From: Microbacterium sp.
Lineage (GTDB): Bacteria > Actinomycetota > Actinomycetes > Actinomycetales > Microbacteriaceae
Assembly (NCBI GenBank): GCA_017306415.1
Contig: JAFKIL010000003.1
Coordinates: forward strand, 372,001 to 436,000
Length of the DNA stretch: 64,000 bases
Direction: 5' to 3'
A model generated the notes under the pieces. That model was given only the letters and a program-made list of their open reading frames with translations, did not search any database and was not told the DNA's origin. Positions 17,555 to 28,282 of this stretch are shown in pieces; the stretch's first letter is position 1, and every line of letters begins with the position of its first letter. A program made the translations under genes and the position numbers.

Positions 17555-17998
17555 CTACGGCTTCCAGACCATGAGCACCACGACCGCGACGAGGAGCAGC
17601 GCTGCGATCCCGTTGCTCGCCGCGATCCCGCCGTACCCGGCCGCTGCGGCGCCGCCCTCGGGTGCCTGGTCCAGCCGGTCGGCGGCCTTGTTCATCTGCG
17701 GCACCGCCACGAACACGCTCAGCACGAAGGCGATCACGTACAGGATGATCGACCAGAGGATCCACGGCGTCGTGAACGACAGGTGGTACTTCGCGGGGGC
17801 CATGCCCATCGCGCCGAAGCCGAGCACGAACGTGACGAGCGAGAGCCAGGAGAAGATCGTCGCGGACTTCGCGAGCGTCCGCACCTGACCCGCGCTGCCG
17901 GAACGGAGGGCGCGCAGGCCCGTCATCGGGATGATGGCCATCGGTCCGACGATGAAGACGGCCGTGGCGACGTGCAGGATGGTGATCAGGGTGTCCAT
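17555..17998 (-). CDS. DUF2269-like integral membrane protein
   Basis: A 147-residue protein with four predicted helices (about residues 3-24, 46-66, 78-102 and 120-143). The N-terminal ILHVATAVFIVGPMAIIPMTGLRALR resembles DUF2269 and related small membrane proteins. No catalytic residues are evident and the function is unknown. The ATG start at 17998 is 6 nt behind TAAGCT (18010-18005 on this strand), another leaderless arrangement. It is transcribed alone, toward ribH. Confidence 0.7.
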   Translation of the reverse strand: MDTLITILHVATAVFIVGPMAIIPMTGLRALRSGSAGQVRTLAKSATIFSWLSLVTFVLGFGAMGMAPAKYHLSFTTPWILWSIILYVIAFVLSVFVAVPQMNKAADRLDQAPEGGAAAAGYGGIAASNGIAALLLVAVVVLMVWKP

Positions 17999-18049
17999 AC
18001 CCGAAGCTTACGCCTGACTGAAGGTTCGAGCCATCGCGACCTGACGCGG

Positions 18050-18805
18050 TCAGCACGTCGGCAGCACGCGCTCGACCGCGGCGCGATCCCCCGGATGGAC
18101 GGTGAGGCCGTACTCCGCCATCACCGCGACCCAGCGCACCACGAAGACGCAGCGGCCCGTCGCCGACGGCGGCAGCCACTGCCCGGGGCCGAAGGGGCCC
18201 TTGACGTCGTTCATCCGCTCCGACACCGCCACGAGGTCGCGCGGGTCGTTGGCGAAGGCGAGGCGGCGCGCGGCCGTCCAGGCCTCCGCCCCATGCCGCC
18301 ACGCGTAGCTCAGGGAGACGACGTGGTCGATCTGGACGAGCTCCGAGGTCGCGGCGCCCGACACGAAGGCGACCCGCTCCCCGTCGTAGGGGTCGATCAG
18401 GACGCCGCGGCTCACCCGGCACGTGCCGGCGCGGACCGCGACCCCCCGCAGGTCGCGCCGGAGGACGTCGTTCCTCGTGTCGCAGCCGTTGCCGTCGACG
18501 TCGGCCCACGGCTCGCCGAAGGCGGCACGGTCGTACGCGGCGGACGCGCCGCCCCGGTCGACGGCCAGGCCCGCGAGATCGCGCTTCGCAGCGGCGACCG
18601 CGGCGGGTCCCGGCGCGGACAGCCCCCCGGGCCGTGCGGATGCCCCGTCCGTCGCCCGGGGCGGCGCCGTCGGGTCGGCGACGCGGCCCGGCAGCATCAC
18701 GCACCCGGTCGCGAGCACGGCCACGGTCATCGCGACGGCGATCGCCGCCATCGCACGTCGCGCCCCTTTCCCCGTGAGACCCATGACGGCGGCGATCGGG
18801 CGCAT
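18050..18805 (-). CDS. Secreted HNH endonuclease-family lipoprotein (DUF1524/GmrSD C-terminal type)
   Basis: The N-terminus is a lipoprotein signal: a basic region, a hydrophobic helix and the lipobox LATGC at about residues 32-36. The mature protein carries a DUF1524 HNH-like domain, with QIDHVVSLSYAWRHGAEAW, FANDPRDLVAVSERMNDVKG and FGPGQWLPPSATGRC. CDTRNDVLRRDL and the Cys pair suggest a disulphide. Extracellular nuclease activity is plausible; the biological role of these actinobacterial proteins is unclear. The start at ATG 18805 is 2 nt behind the stop of the ABC permease gene, so it is co-transcribed with the exporter; a second possible start is ATG 18784. Confidence 0.8.
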   Translation of the reverse strand: MRPIAAVMGLTGKGARRAMAAIAVAMTVAVLATGCVMLPGRVADPTAPPRATDGASARPGGLSAPGPAAVAAAKRDLAGLAVDRGGASAAYDRAAFGEPWADVDGNGCDTRNDVLRRDLRGVAVRAGTCRVSRGVLIDPYDGERVAFVSGAATSELVQIDHVVSLSYAWRHGAEAWTAARRLAFANDPRDLVAVSERMNDVKGPFGPGQWLPPSATGRCVFVVRWVAVMAEYGLTVHPGDRAAVERVLPTC

Positions 18806-18807
18806 CC

Positions 18808-19635
18808 TCAGTCGAGGAACAGCGCGCGCAGCCGCCGGGTGGTGAAGACCAGCCCGACCGCGATCATCACGACGTAGTAGAGGACGTGCCACAGCATGTC
18901 GGGCGAGAGCACACCGGTCGTCAGCCCGCGGATGAGCTCGACCCCGTGCCACAGCGGGAACGCCTTGATGACCGCCTGGACCCCGTCCGGATAGATCGTG
19001 ATCGGGTACAGCGTCGCAGAGAACAGGAACATGGGCAGCAGGACGATGTTGATCCAGTCCATGTGCTGGAAGGTCTTCATGTAGCTGGTGACCGCCATGC
19101 CGAGGCTCGCGAATCCGAAGGCGATGAGCAGCACCGCCGGGATGGCGAGGATCGCCGTCCACGCCAGGTTGAGCCCGAGGATCTGCATGATGATCATGAA
19201 GCCCGTCGCGTACAGGAGTCCGCGCAGGAGGGCGTAGAGGATCTCGCCGAGGGCGACGTCGAGGGGGCCCAGCGACGTGGCCAGCATCCCCTCGTAGAGC
19301 TTGCCGTAGGTGAGCTTGAAGAACACGTTCCACGTCGAGTCGTAGATCGCGCCGTTCATGGCCGACACCGCGAGGAGGGCCGGTGCGATGAACGCCGCGT
19401 ACGACACCTCGACGCCGCCGGAGGTCTGCACGTCGCCGATGAGCTTCCCGAGTCCGAGACCCATCGAGGCGAGGTAGAACACCGGCTCGAAGAAGCCCGA
19501 CACCACGACGACCCAGCTCGACGAGCGTGCCGCGATGAGGCCGCGCTGCACCACCGCGCCCGGGTTGCCCGCCCACAGGGCTCGCACGCCCCCGCGGCGG
19601 GTCGCGGCATCCGCCCGCGTCGTCACGGCCGTCAT
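18808..19635 (-). CDS. ABC-2 type permease (DrrB-like), second subunit
   Basis: A 275-residue membrane subunit with six predicted helices, with the ABC-2 features GFFEPVFYLASMGLGLG near the N-terminus, MLATSLGPLDVALGEILYALLRG in the middle and PLWHGVELIRGL near the end. It pairs with the upstream permease and ATPase to form a Nod/Drr-type exporter, substrate unknown. Starts and stops overlap by 4 bp with the preceding permease gene. The HNH lipoprotein follows at once. Confidence 0.88.
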   Translation of the reverse strand: MTAVTTRADAATRRGGVRALWAGNPGAVVQRGLIAARSSSWVVVVSGFFEPVFYLASMGLGLGKLIGDVQTSGGVEVSYAAFIAPALLAVSAMNGAIYDSTWNVFFKLTYGKLYEGMLATSLGPLDVALGEILYALLRGLLYATGFMIIMQILGLNLAWTAILAIPAVLLIAFGFASLGMAVTSYMKTFQHMDWINIVLLPMFLFSATLYPITIYPDGVQAVIKAFPLWHGVELIRGLTTGVLSPDMLWHVLYYVVMIAVGLVFTTRRLRALFLD

Positions 19636-20534
19636 TTCGCGAGCCTCGACGAGAAGGCGCGGCGGACGAAGGCATAACCCACCGCGGCCAGCAGCACCAG
19701 ATAGCCGAGGTGCAGCCAGAGGAGCGGCGCGTCGGCGGCGCTGCCGTACGAGACGATGCGGCCGAGCTCCGTCGCGTGCCACAGCGGCGAGATCCAGCCG
19801 ATCCACTGCAGCCAGATCGGGAGCGTCGTCAGCGGATAGAACGTGCCGGAGAACAGGAACATCGGCATGAACAGGAACCGCTGGATGAGCGCGAACTGCC
19901 CGCGGTCGTCCTCGATCGACGCCGCGTACGCCATGATCGGCAGCCCGAACGAGAGTCCGACGAGGATGCCGATCGGGATCGTCAGCCACGCGGTCGCGGG
20001 CTCTGGCACCGTGGGGATCGAGAAGACCAGTCCGAACGCCCAGATGAAGAGGTAGTAGGCGGCCGCGGCGACGAACATGCGCGCCGACGCCGCCATGGCG
20101 ACGCCGTTGGCGATCTGCGGCGAGGACAGCGGCGAGGCGTTCAGCCCATAGAAGTAGCGGCGCCACTTGAAGCCCGCCAGCACCGGGTAGGTGAACTCCT
20201 CGGATGCCACGGCCATCGTCGCCGTCATCAGGAGCGCCGGGGCGACGAAGACGAGGTAGGGGACGCTCCCCCCGCCGGGGACCGGGATGTCCTGCTGGAT
20301 GAGGGCGGCGAGACCGATCGCGAGCCCGAGCAGGTAGACGATGGGCTGCCCCAGGGCCCCGACGATGATCGTCCACCCGTACGCGCGCATCGCGCGCAGG
20401 ATGTGCTCGGTCGCGTACCACGAGCCGAACCGGCGCGGACGGCGGCCCCACGCCATCGCCTCGGCGCGCAGCTCATCGAGGTCGGTGCGGGCTCCGCCCT
20501 GCGGGGTGCCCGGCGCACGCTGCAGGTCGGTCAT
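19632..20534 (-). CDS. ABC-2 type permease, first subunit
   Basis: A 300-residue permease homologous to its neighbour: an N-terminal polar stretch, then SWYATEHILRAMRAYGWTIIVGALGQPIVYLLGLAIGLA and about six helices, with VASEEFTYPVLAGFKWRRYFYGLNASPLS in the position of the MLATSLGPLDV segment of its partner, and SPLWHATELGRI at the end. The two permeases likely form a heterodimer. The start at ATG 20534 overlaps the ATPase stop (ATGA). Confidence 0.88.
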   Translation of the reverse strand: MTDLQRAPGTPQGGARTDLDELRAEAMAWGRRPRRFGSWYATEHILRAMRAYGWTIIVGALGQPIVYLLGLAIGLAALIQQDIPVPGGGSVPYLVFVAPALLMTATMAVASEEFTYPVLAGFKWRRYFYGLNASPLSSPQIANGVAMAASARMFVAAAAYYLFIWAFGLVFSIPTVPEPATAWLTIPIGILVGLSFGLPIMAYAASIEDDRGQFALIQRFLFMPMFLFSGTFYPLTTLPIWLQWIGWISPLWHATELGRIVSYGSAADAPLLWLHLGYLVLLAAVGYAFVRRAFSSRLAK

Positions 20535-21472
20535 TCGATCAGCGACCTTCCGGTGAGGCGCAGGAACACGTCCTCCAGGCTCGAGCGGCGCACGAGGCTC
20601 GTCATCGGCTCGAAGCCGGCCGCGATCACGCGCTCGAGTGCCGCCTCGCCGTCCTGGGCGTAGATCAGGATCCGATCCGGCAGCACCTCGAGGCGCTCTC
20701 CGATGCCGCGAAGCCCGGGTGCGACCTCCTCGTTGCGACTGGAGCCGAACCGCACCTCGAGCACCTCGCGGCTGGAGTGCTCGCGGATGAGCGACGCCGG
20801 GGTGCCCTCGGCCATGATGCGGCCCTTGTCGACCACGATCAGCCGGTCGCACAGCTGCTCGGCCTCATCCATGTAATGCGTGGTGAGGACGAGGGTGGTG
20901 CCGCGCTCCTTGAGGCGGAAGAGGCGATCCCACAGCACGTGCCGCGCCTGGGGGTCGAGACCCGTCGTCGGCTCGTCGAGCAGCAGGATGCGGGGATCGT
21001 TGATGAGCCCGCGCGCGATCGTGAGCCGCCGCTTCATGCCGCCCGAGAGCTGGTCGACCTTGCTCTTCGCCTTGTCCTCCAACTGCGCGAAGGCCAGCAG
21101 CTCGTCGGCCTTCTGGGCGCACACCCGGCCGGGGAGGCCGAAGTACCGGCCGTACACGTAGAGGTTCTCGCGGGCGTTGAGCTCGCCGTCGAGGTTGTCC
21201 TGCTGCGGAACCACGCCGAGACGGGAGCGGATCTCGGGGCCGTAGCGATCCGGGTCGAGGCCGAGGATCTCGAGCTCGCCGCCGGTGCGCGTGGAGACCG
21301 CCCCGACCATCTTCATCGTCGTCGACTTGCCCGCGCCGTTGGGGCCCAGCAGCCCGAACGACTCGCCCGGGGCGACCTCGAAGTCGAGGCCGTCGACGGC
21401 GACGACCTCGGCGGCGCCCTTGACCTTGTAGGACTTGACCAGGTTCGACGCGCGGATCACGGGAGCAGGCAC
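20531..21472 (-). CDS. ABC exporter ATP-binding protein (DrrA/CcmA type)
   Basis: The nucleotide-binding subunit of the exporter, 313 residues. Walker A is GPNGAGKST, the Q-loop is VVPQQDN, the signature is LSGGMKRR, Walker B is ILLLDEPTTGLD and the switch His is in LTTHYMDEAEQLCDR. The C-terminal 80 residues have the DrrA-type extension ending in SLEDVFLRLTGRSL. The GTG start at 21472 is preceded by TAGGGT and a 6-nt gap. It heads a four-gene operon: ATPase, two permeases and the HNH lipoprotein, all overlapping or nearly so. Confidence 0.93.
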   Translation of the reverse strand: MPAPVIRASNLVKSYKVKGAAEVVAVDGLDFEVAPGESFGLLGPNGAGKSTTMKMVGAVSTRTGGELEILGLDPDRYGPEIRSRLGVVPQQDNLDGELNARENLYVYGRYFGLPGRVCAQKADELLAFAQLEDKAKSKVDQLSGGMKRRLTIARGLINDPRILLLDEPTTGLDPQARHVLWDRLFRLKERGTTLVLTTHYMDEAEQLCDRLIVVDKGRIMAEGTPASLIREHSSREVLEVRFGSSRNEEVAPGLRGIGERLEVLPDRILIYAQDGEAALERVIAAGFEPMTSLVRRSSLEDVFLRLTGRSLIE

Positions 21473-21478
21473 CGGACC

Positions 21479-21484
21479 ACCCTA
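21479..21484 (-). promoter_or_regulatory. -10 hexamer of the DrrAB-type exporter operon
   Basis: TAGGGT on the minus strand, then 6 nt (GGTCCG), then the GTG start at 21472. Confidence 0.5.
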
Positions 21485-21613
21485 CCCACGGACCCCGACA
21501 TCCGATCAGCGTCGGTGCGAGCCCGTGCGCGACCCGCCCGCGCGCTCATCACCTCGCCGTCGCAGCCACCTCGGCTCCCCCTCGGGCTCCCCCTCGGCTC
21601 CCCCTCGGCTCCG

Positions 21614-21679
21614 CATCGGTCGCAACACGCCGCGATCGTTGCGTCACCGCCGCATGATTTCGGCGATTTGCGACCGATG
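21614..21679. repeat. Family-2 inverted-repeat element, copy 1
   Basis: CATCGGTCGCA (21614-21624) and its complement TGCGACCGATG (21669-21679) bound 66 bp. The same arms bound a 65-bp unit at 61561, and both copies continue with AAC on the right. Interiors are largely different. To its left are four near-repeats of CTCGGCTCCCCC (about 21570-21612). Confidence 0.8.
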
Positions 21680-21690
21680 AACAACTCGAG

Positions 21691-21757
21691 GGTGGGGTCA
21701 GGGGGGCGGGGGGGCGGACTGGGGGCCGGGGGCGGGGGCGGGGGCGGGGGTGGGGGC
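21691..21757 (+). repeat. G-rich tract with potential G-quadruplex
   Basis: About 67 bp on the plus strand with at least nine runs of four to seven G separated by one to a few bases, just upstream of the MetE-like gene and its -10 hexamer. It meets the sequence pattern for several overlapping G-quadruplexes. The 21473-21814 gap otherwise holds the exporter promoter and the family-2 element. Confidence 0.75.
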
Positions 21758-21802
21758 GTGTCCGCGGATGACGAGCGGGTGGGCGGCGCCGCGGCCGCTG
21801 GG

Positions 21803-21808
21803 TAGCAT
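21803..21808 (+). promoter_or_regulatory. -10 hexamer of the MetE-like gene
   Basis: TAGCAT, then 6 nt, then the GTG start at 21815; no ribosome-binding site is visible between them. Confidence 0.5.
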
Positions 21809-21814
21809 CGTCGG

Positions 21815-22927
21815 GTGACCACGCCTCCCTTCCGCGCCGACATCGTCGGCAGCTTCCTCCGTCCCGACGGCCTCAAGACCGCGCGCCGCCTGCATGCCGA
21901 GGGCGACCTCGACGCCGCCGGGCTGCGCATCGCCGAGGATGCGGCGATCGCCGACCTCGTGGCGAAGGAGGCCGAGGCGGGCCTCCGGCCGGCGACCGAC
22001 GGGGAGTTCCGCCGGTCGTGGTGGCACTTCGACTTCTTCGGCTTCCTCGACGGCGTCGACATCGTCGAGCTCGACCACGGCATCCAGTTCCAGGGCGTGC
22101 AGACCAAGCCCCGCGGCGTCGAGATCTCCGCACCCATCCGCTTCGACCCGTCGCATCCCTTCATCGAGCACTTCACGCACCTCAGGGATCTGCTGGCGCG
22201 CACCACCGGAGCGACGCCGAAGTTCAGCATCCCCGCACCCACCGTGCTCGACTTCCGCCTCGAGCCGGGGCACATCCTCTCGAGCGTCTACGACGGTCGC
22301 GACGCCATCGTCGACGACCTCGTGCAGGCGTACCGCGACGCGATCGCCGCGTTCTACACGGCCGGCGCCCGCTACCTGCAGCTCGACGACACCGCGTGGG
22401 CCTACCTGTGCTCGGAGACCGAGCTCGCGAAGGCCCGCGAGCGCGGCATCGAGACCGAGGGCATCGCCGAGCGGTACGCCGACATCCTCAACCGCGTCCT
22501 CGACGGCAAGCCGGACGACCTCGTGGTCACCACGCACGTGTGCCGCGGCAACTTCCGCTCCACGTGGATCTCGTCCGGCGGCTACGAGCCCGTGGCCGAG
22601 CAGCTGCTGGACGTCGTGCAGTACGACGGCTACTTCCTCGAGTACGACAGCGACCGGGCTGGCGGCTTCGAGCCGCTCCGGTTCCTCCCGAAGGGCGACA
22701 AGACGGTCGTGCTGGGGCTCGTCACGACCAAGAACGGCGAACGGGAGAATCCGGACGACATCAAGCGCCGGATCGACGAGGCCGCGGCCTTCGCCCCGCT
22801 CGAGCAGCTCGCCCTCAGCCCGCAGTGCGGCTTCGCCTCCACCGAGGAGGGCAACGTCCTCAGCGAGGACGAGCAGTGGGCCAAGATCCGGTCGGTCGTC
22901 GACATCGCCGCCGACGTCTGGGGTTGA
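21815..22927 (+). CDS. MetE-like (cobalamin-independent methionine synthase C-terminal type) methyltransferase
   Basis: A 370-residue stand-alone catalytic domain of the MetE/YxjG type, which transfers a methyl group from a 5-methyl-THF-like donor to a thiol. The zinc ligands are visible as H-x-C in VVTTHVCRGNFRS and the distant Cys in LSPQCGFASTEEGN. RADIVGSFLRP at the start and LRPATDGEFRRSWWHFDF are family hallmarks. The N-terminal half of full MetE is absent, as in YxjG/YxjH. It sits tail-to-tail (9-bp gap) with the dioxygenase-gal operon and near LigM-type demethylases, which generate 5-methyl-THF. A role in recycling that cofactor is my inference. An ordinary methionine salvage role is the alternative. 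Confidence 0.85.
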   Translation: MTTPPFRADIVGSFLRPDGLKTARRLHAEGDLDAAGLRIAEDAAIADLVAKEAEAGLRPATDGEFRRSWWHFDFFGFLDGVDIVELDHGIQFQGVQTKPRGVEISAPIRFDPSHPFIEHFTHLRDLLARTTGATPKFSIPAPTVLDFRLEPGHILSSVYDGRDAIVDDLVQAYRDAIAAFYTAGARYLQLDDTAWAYLCSETELAKARERGIETEGIAERYADILNRVLDGKPDDLVVTTHVCRGNFRSTWISSGGYEPVAEQLLDVVQYDGYFLEYDSDRAGGFEPLRFLPKGDKTVVLGLVTTKNGERENPDDIKRRIDEAAAFAPLEQLALSPQCGFASTEEGNVLSEDEQWAKIRSVVDIAADVWG

Positions 22928-22936
22928 TCCGACGGG

Positions 22937-23932
22937 TCAGTGCTGGCCCTCCAGGGCCTTGCGGTCGATCTCCTCCTGATTCTCCACGAACGGCGTGCCG
23001 TGCGTGTGGAACGTCGCGACCGTCTTCATCCCCCACGCCTGCCCCTTCGCGCGCTCGGCCTGACTCCACTCGACGACCGGCCAGTCCGGGTCGAGGATGA
23101 GGCGGGCCTGTGCGTTGGCGAACTCGATCCGGTTGCCCCCGGGCTCCCACACGTACAGGAAGAACGTCTGGTTGATGGCGTGCTTGTACGGGCCGTACTC
23201 GATGTAGACGCCGTTCTCGAGGCAGATGTCGGCCGCCTTGAGGATGTCCTCGCGGGAGTCCGGTGCGAAGGCGAAGTGGTGGAAGCGCCCGCGCTGGCCG
23301 GACCAGTCGTCCGAGTAGACGACGTCGTACGACTTCTGGTGGAAACGGAACCACCACGCCGCGTAGCGGCCGTCGTCGAGGCGCACCCGCTCGGACTCCC
23401 GCGCGCGCATGGTGTCGCGCCAGAACTCCCCCGCCGCGTTCACGTCGCTGGCGAGGTAGTTGATGTGATCCATGCGGCGGGCGTTGATGCCGCGACCCGG
23501 GTACGCGGAGGCCTGGTTCTTCAGCGCCGGCCGATCCTCGTCGTCCGGCACGTAGTGCTCGGTGTCGTAGTAGACCGCCATCAGGTGCCCGTCCGGATCC
23601 TCGAACTCGAACGACCGGCCGACGCCGACCTCCGGGTCACGCCAGCCGTGGCCGAGGCCGGTCGCCTCGATCGCGGCGACGCGCCGCTCGAGCGCCTCGG
23701 GGCTGGTCGTACGGAAGAGCGTCCGTCCGACGCCGTTGGTGTCGGATGCCGTGAGCTTCAGCGTGTAGAGCTGGTACTCGTCCCAGCAGCGCAGGTAGGA
23801 GGAGTCGCCGATGCGTGCGACCTCGCGCATCGCGCAGATGTCGCGGAAGAAGTGGAGGCTCTCCTCGAACTTCGGGGTGTACAGCTCGATGCCGCCGAGG
23901 TGCGCGAGGTCGAAGTTGTCGCTGGTTGCCAT
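22937..23932 (-). CDS. VOC-type extradiol ring-cleavage dioxygenase
   Basis: A type I extradiol dioxygenase of 331 residues with two VOC modules. The Fe/Mn ligands are visible as His156 (RRMDHINYLA), His219 (RFHHFAFA) and Glu270 (GGNRIEFA), and the active-site Tyr260 lies ten residues before the Glu. The second-sphere catalytic His usual in the xHDxx motif appears replaced by Tyr202 (KSYDVVYSDD), by my eye alignment to the HpaD-like protein in this window. It is the last gene of galB-galC-galD-dioxygenase. Context suggests cleavage of gallate or a related methoxylated catecholic acid, but the substrate cannot be read from sequence. The start at ATG 23932 has GAGAGGA upstream. Confidence 0.85.
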   Translation of the reverse strand: MATSDNFDLAHLGGIELYTPKFEESLHFFRDICAMREVARIGDSSYLRCWDEYQLYTLKLTASDTNGVGRTLFRTTSPEALERRVAAIEATGLGHGWRDPEVGVGRSFEFEDPDGHLMAVYYDTEHYVPDDEDRPALKNQASAYPGRGINARRMDHINYLASDVNAAGEFWRDTMRARESERVRLDDGRYAAWWFRFHQKSYDVVYSDDWSGQRGRFHHFAFAPDSREDILKAADICLENGVYIEYGPYKHAINQTFFLYVWEPGGNRIEFANAQARLILDPDWPVVEWSQAERAKGQAWGMKTVATFHTHGTPFVENQEEIDRKALEGQH

Positions 23933-23965
23933 GATGGTCCTCTCTGAGGTGGGACATGCGCCGCG

Positions 23966-25013
23966 CTAGAGGCGCGGGCGGGGGAAGACGGTGCCGTCGA
24001 AGATCTTGCGCGCGGTGCGCTCCGATACGGACGTGCCGTACCAGACGCCGTCGCGCTCCTCGACCGCGACGCGCGCCGGGAAGGTGCCGGTCGGATGCTC
24101 CACGAGCGTCGCGGACGCGGCATCCGGCAGCACCGCCAGCTCCGCGCCGACGGTGCCGGGGATGCGGAGGGCGGCCGCGACGGATGCCGCCATCAGCACG
24201 CCGATCGAGGTGTGCACGCGCGTCGGGATGAACGCGCGCGTCGCGATGGCGCCCCCCTCGCGCGGCGCGGAGAGGAGGAAGACCTTCGGCACGGTCTGGG
24301 CCGCGACGTCGCCGAGGCCCATCAGCGGGCCGGCCGCCCGGCGGATCTCCTCCACGGCGCGGACGAGGTCGCCGCGCGACTCGAGGTCGGCCGGGGACTC
24401 GTCGCCGGAGACGCCGAGGTCGGCCGCCCGGACCAGTACGACCGGCATCCCGTTGTCGACGAGGGTGACCGTGCGGCCGGCGACCTCGTCGGTGACGCGC
24501 CCGGTGGGCAGCAGCGGGGACCCGCCGCCGACCTCGAGCTCGATGGCGCACGCGACTCCGGGTACGCCGTCGATCGCCGTGTCGCCGTCGTACGCGACGA
24601 CGCCGCTCGGCGTGCGGATGACGGTGGTGGCCAGGTCGCCGGTGTTCAGCATGCGGATGCGCACGGGGGTCTCATCCGGCCGCGGCTCGACCAGGCCGCG
24701 CTCGATCGCGAAGGGGCCGACGCCGGCGAGGAGGTTGCCGCACGTCTGCGCGTCGCTCACGACGGGCCGGTCCACGACCACCTGGAGGAACAGGTAGTCC
24801 ACGTCGACGTCGGGCTCCGCCGACGCGGACACGATGGCGACCTTGCTGGTCAGGGGATGCGCCCCGCCGAGCCCGTCGATCTGCGTCGGATCGGGGCTCC
24901 CCATGACGCGCAGCATCAGGTCGGCGCGCTCGTCGGGATCGGCCGGCACGTCGTCCGCGACGAAGTAGGCCCCCTTGCTGGTCCCGCCGCGCATCAGCAT
25001 GCAGCGGATGCCG

Positions 25014-25027
<14 letters not shown>
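23966..25027 (-). CDS. galD: 4-oxalomesaconate tautomerase (PrpF/GalD family)
   Basis: GalD interconverts keto and enol forms of 4-oxalomesaconate, the step after gallate ring cleavage. The protein (353 residues) has the diaminopimelate-epimerase-like PrpF fold signatures RCMLMRGGTSKGAYFVADDVP at the N-terminus and DAQTCGNLLAGVGPFAIERGLV, with the conserved Cys near residue 95. The PrpF family also includes 2-methylaconitate isomerases; immediate neighbours galC and galB favour GalD. It starts 14 bp inside the end of galC and is followed after 33 bp by the dioxygenase gene. Confidence 0.87.
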
Positions 25028-28117
<3,090 letters not shown>

Positions 28118-28174
28118 TCCTTCCGGAGGGCGGGGTCCGCGCCCTCGCCCTCCGGAGACACCCGCACCGCGCTG

Positions 28175-28273
28175 CGTACCGTTCTCAGGACCGCCCGAGC
28201 CCGCTCTACCCGTCCCGCGGCGTGTCGCGGCGTGTCGGCGCGTTCGGCCGCCGGCGAACCTGAGAACGGTACG
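28175..28273. repeat. Family-1 dispersed inverted-repeat element, copy 4
   Basis: Left arm CGTACCGTTCTCAGGA and right arm ACCTGAGAACGGTACG (one changed end base) bound 99 bp. It occupies almost the whole convergent gap between the first LigM gene (stop 28117) and the LysR gene (stop 28283). Confidence 0.9.
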
Positions 28274-28282
28274 GGGCGGGCG

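Noticed and set aside
22937-23932. Calling the galD-linked dioxygenase a catechol 2,3-dioxygenase or gallate dioxygenase outright
   Set aside because: The fold and metal site are clear but the substrate is not; the His-to-Tyr change and the gal context make a firm name unsafe.
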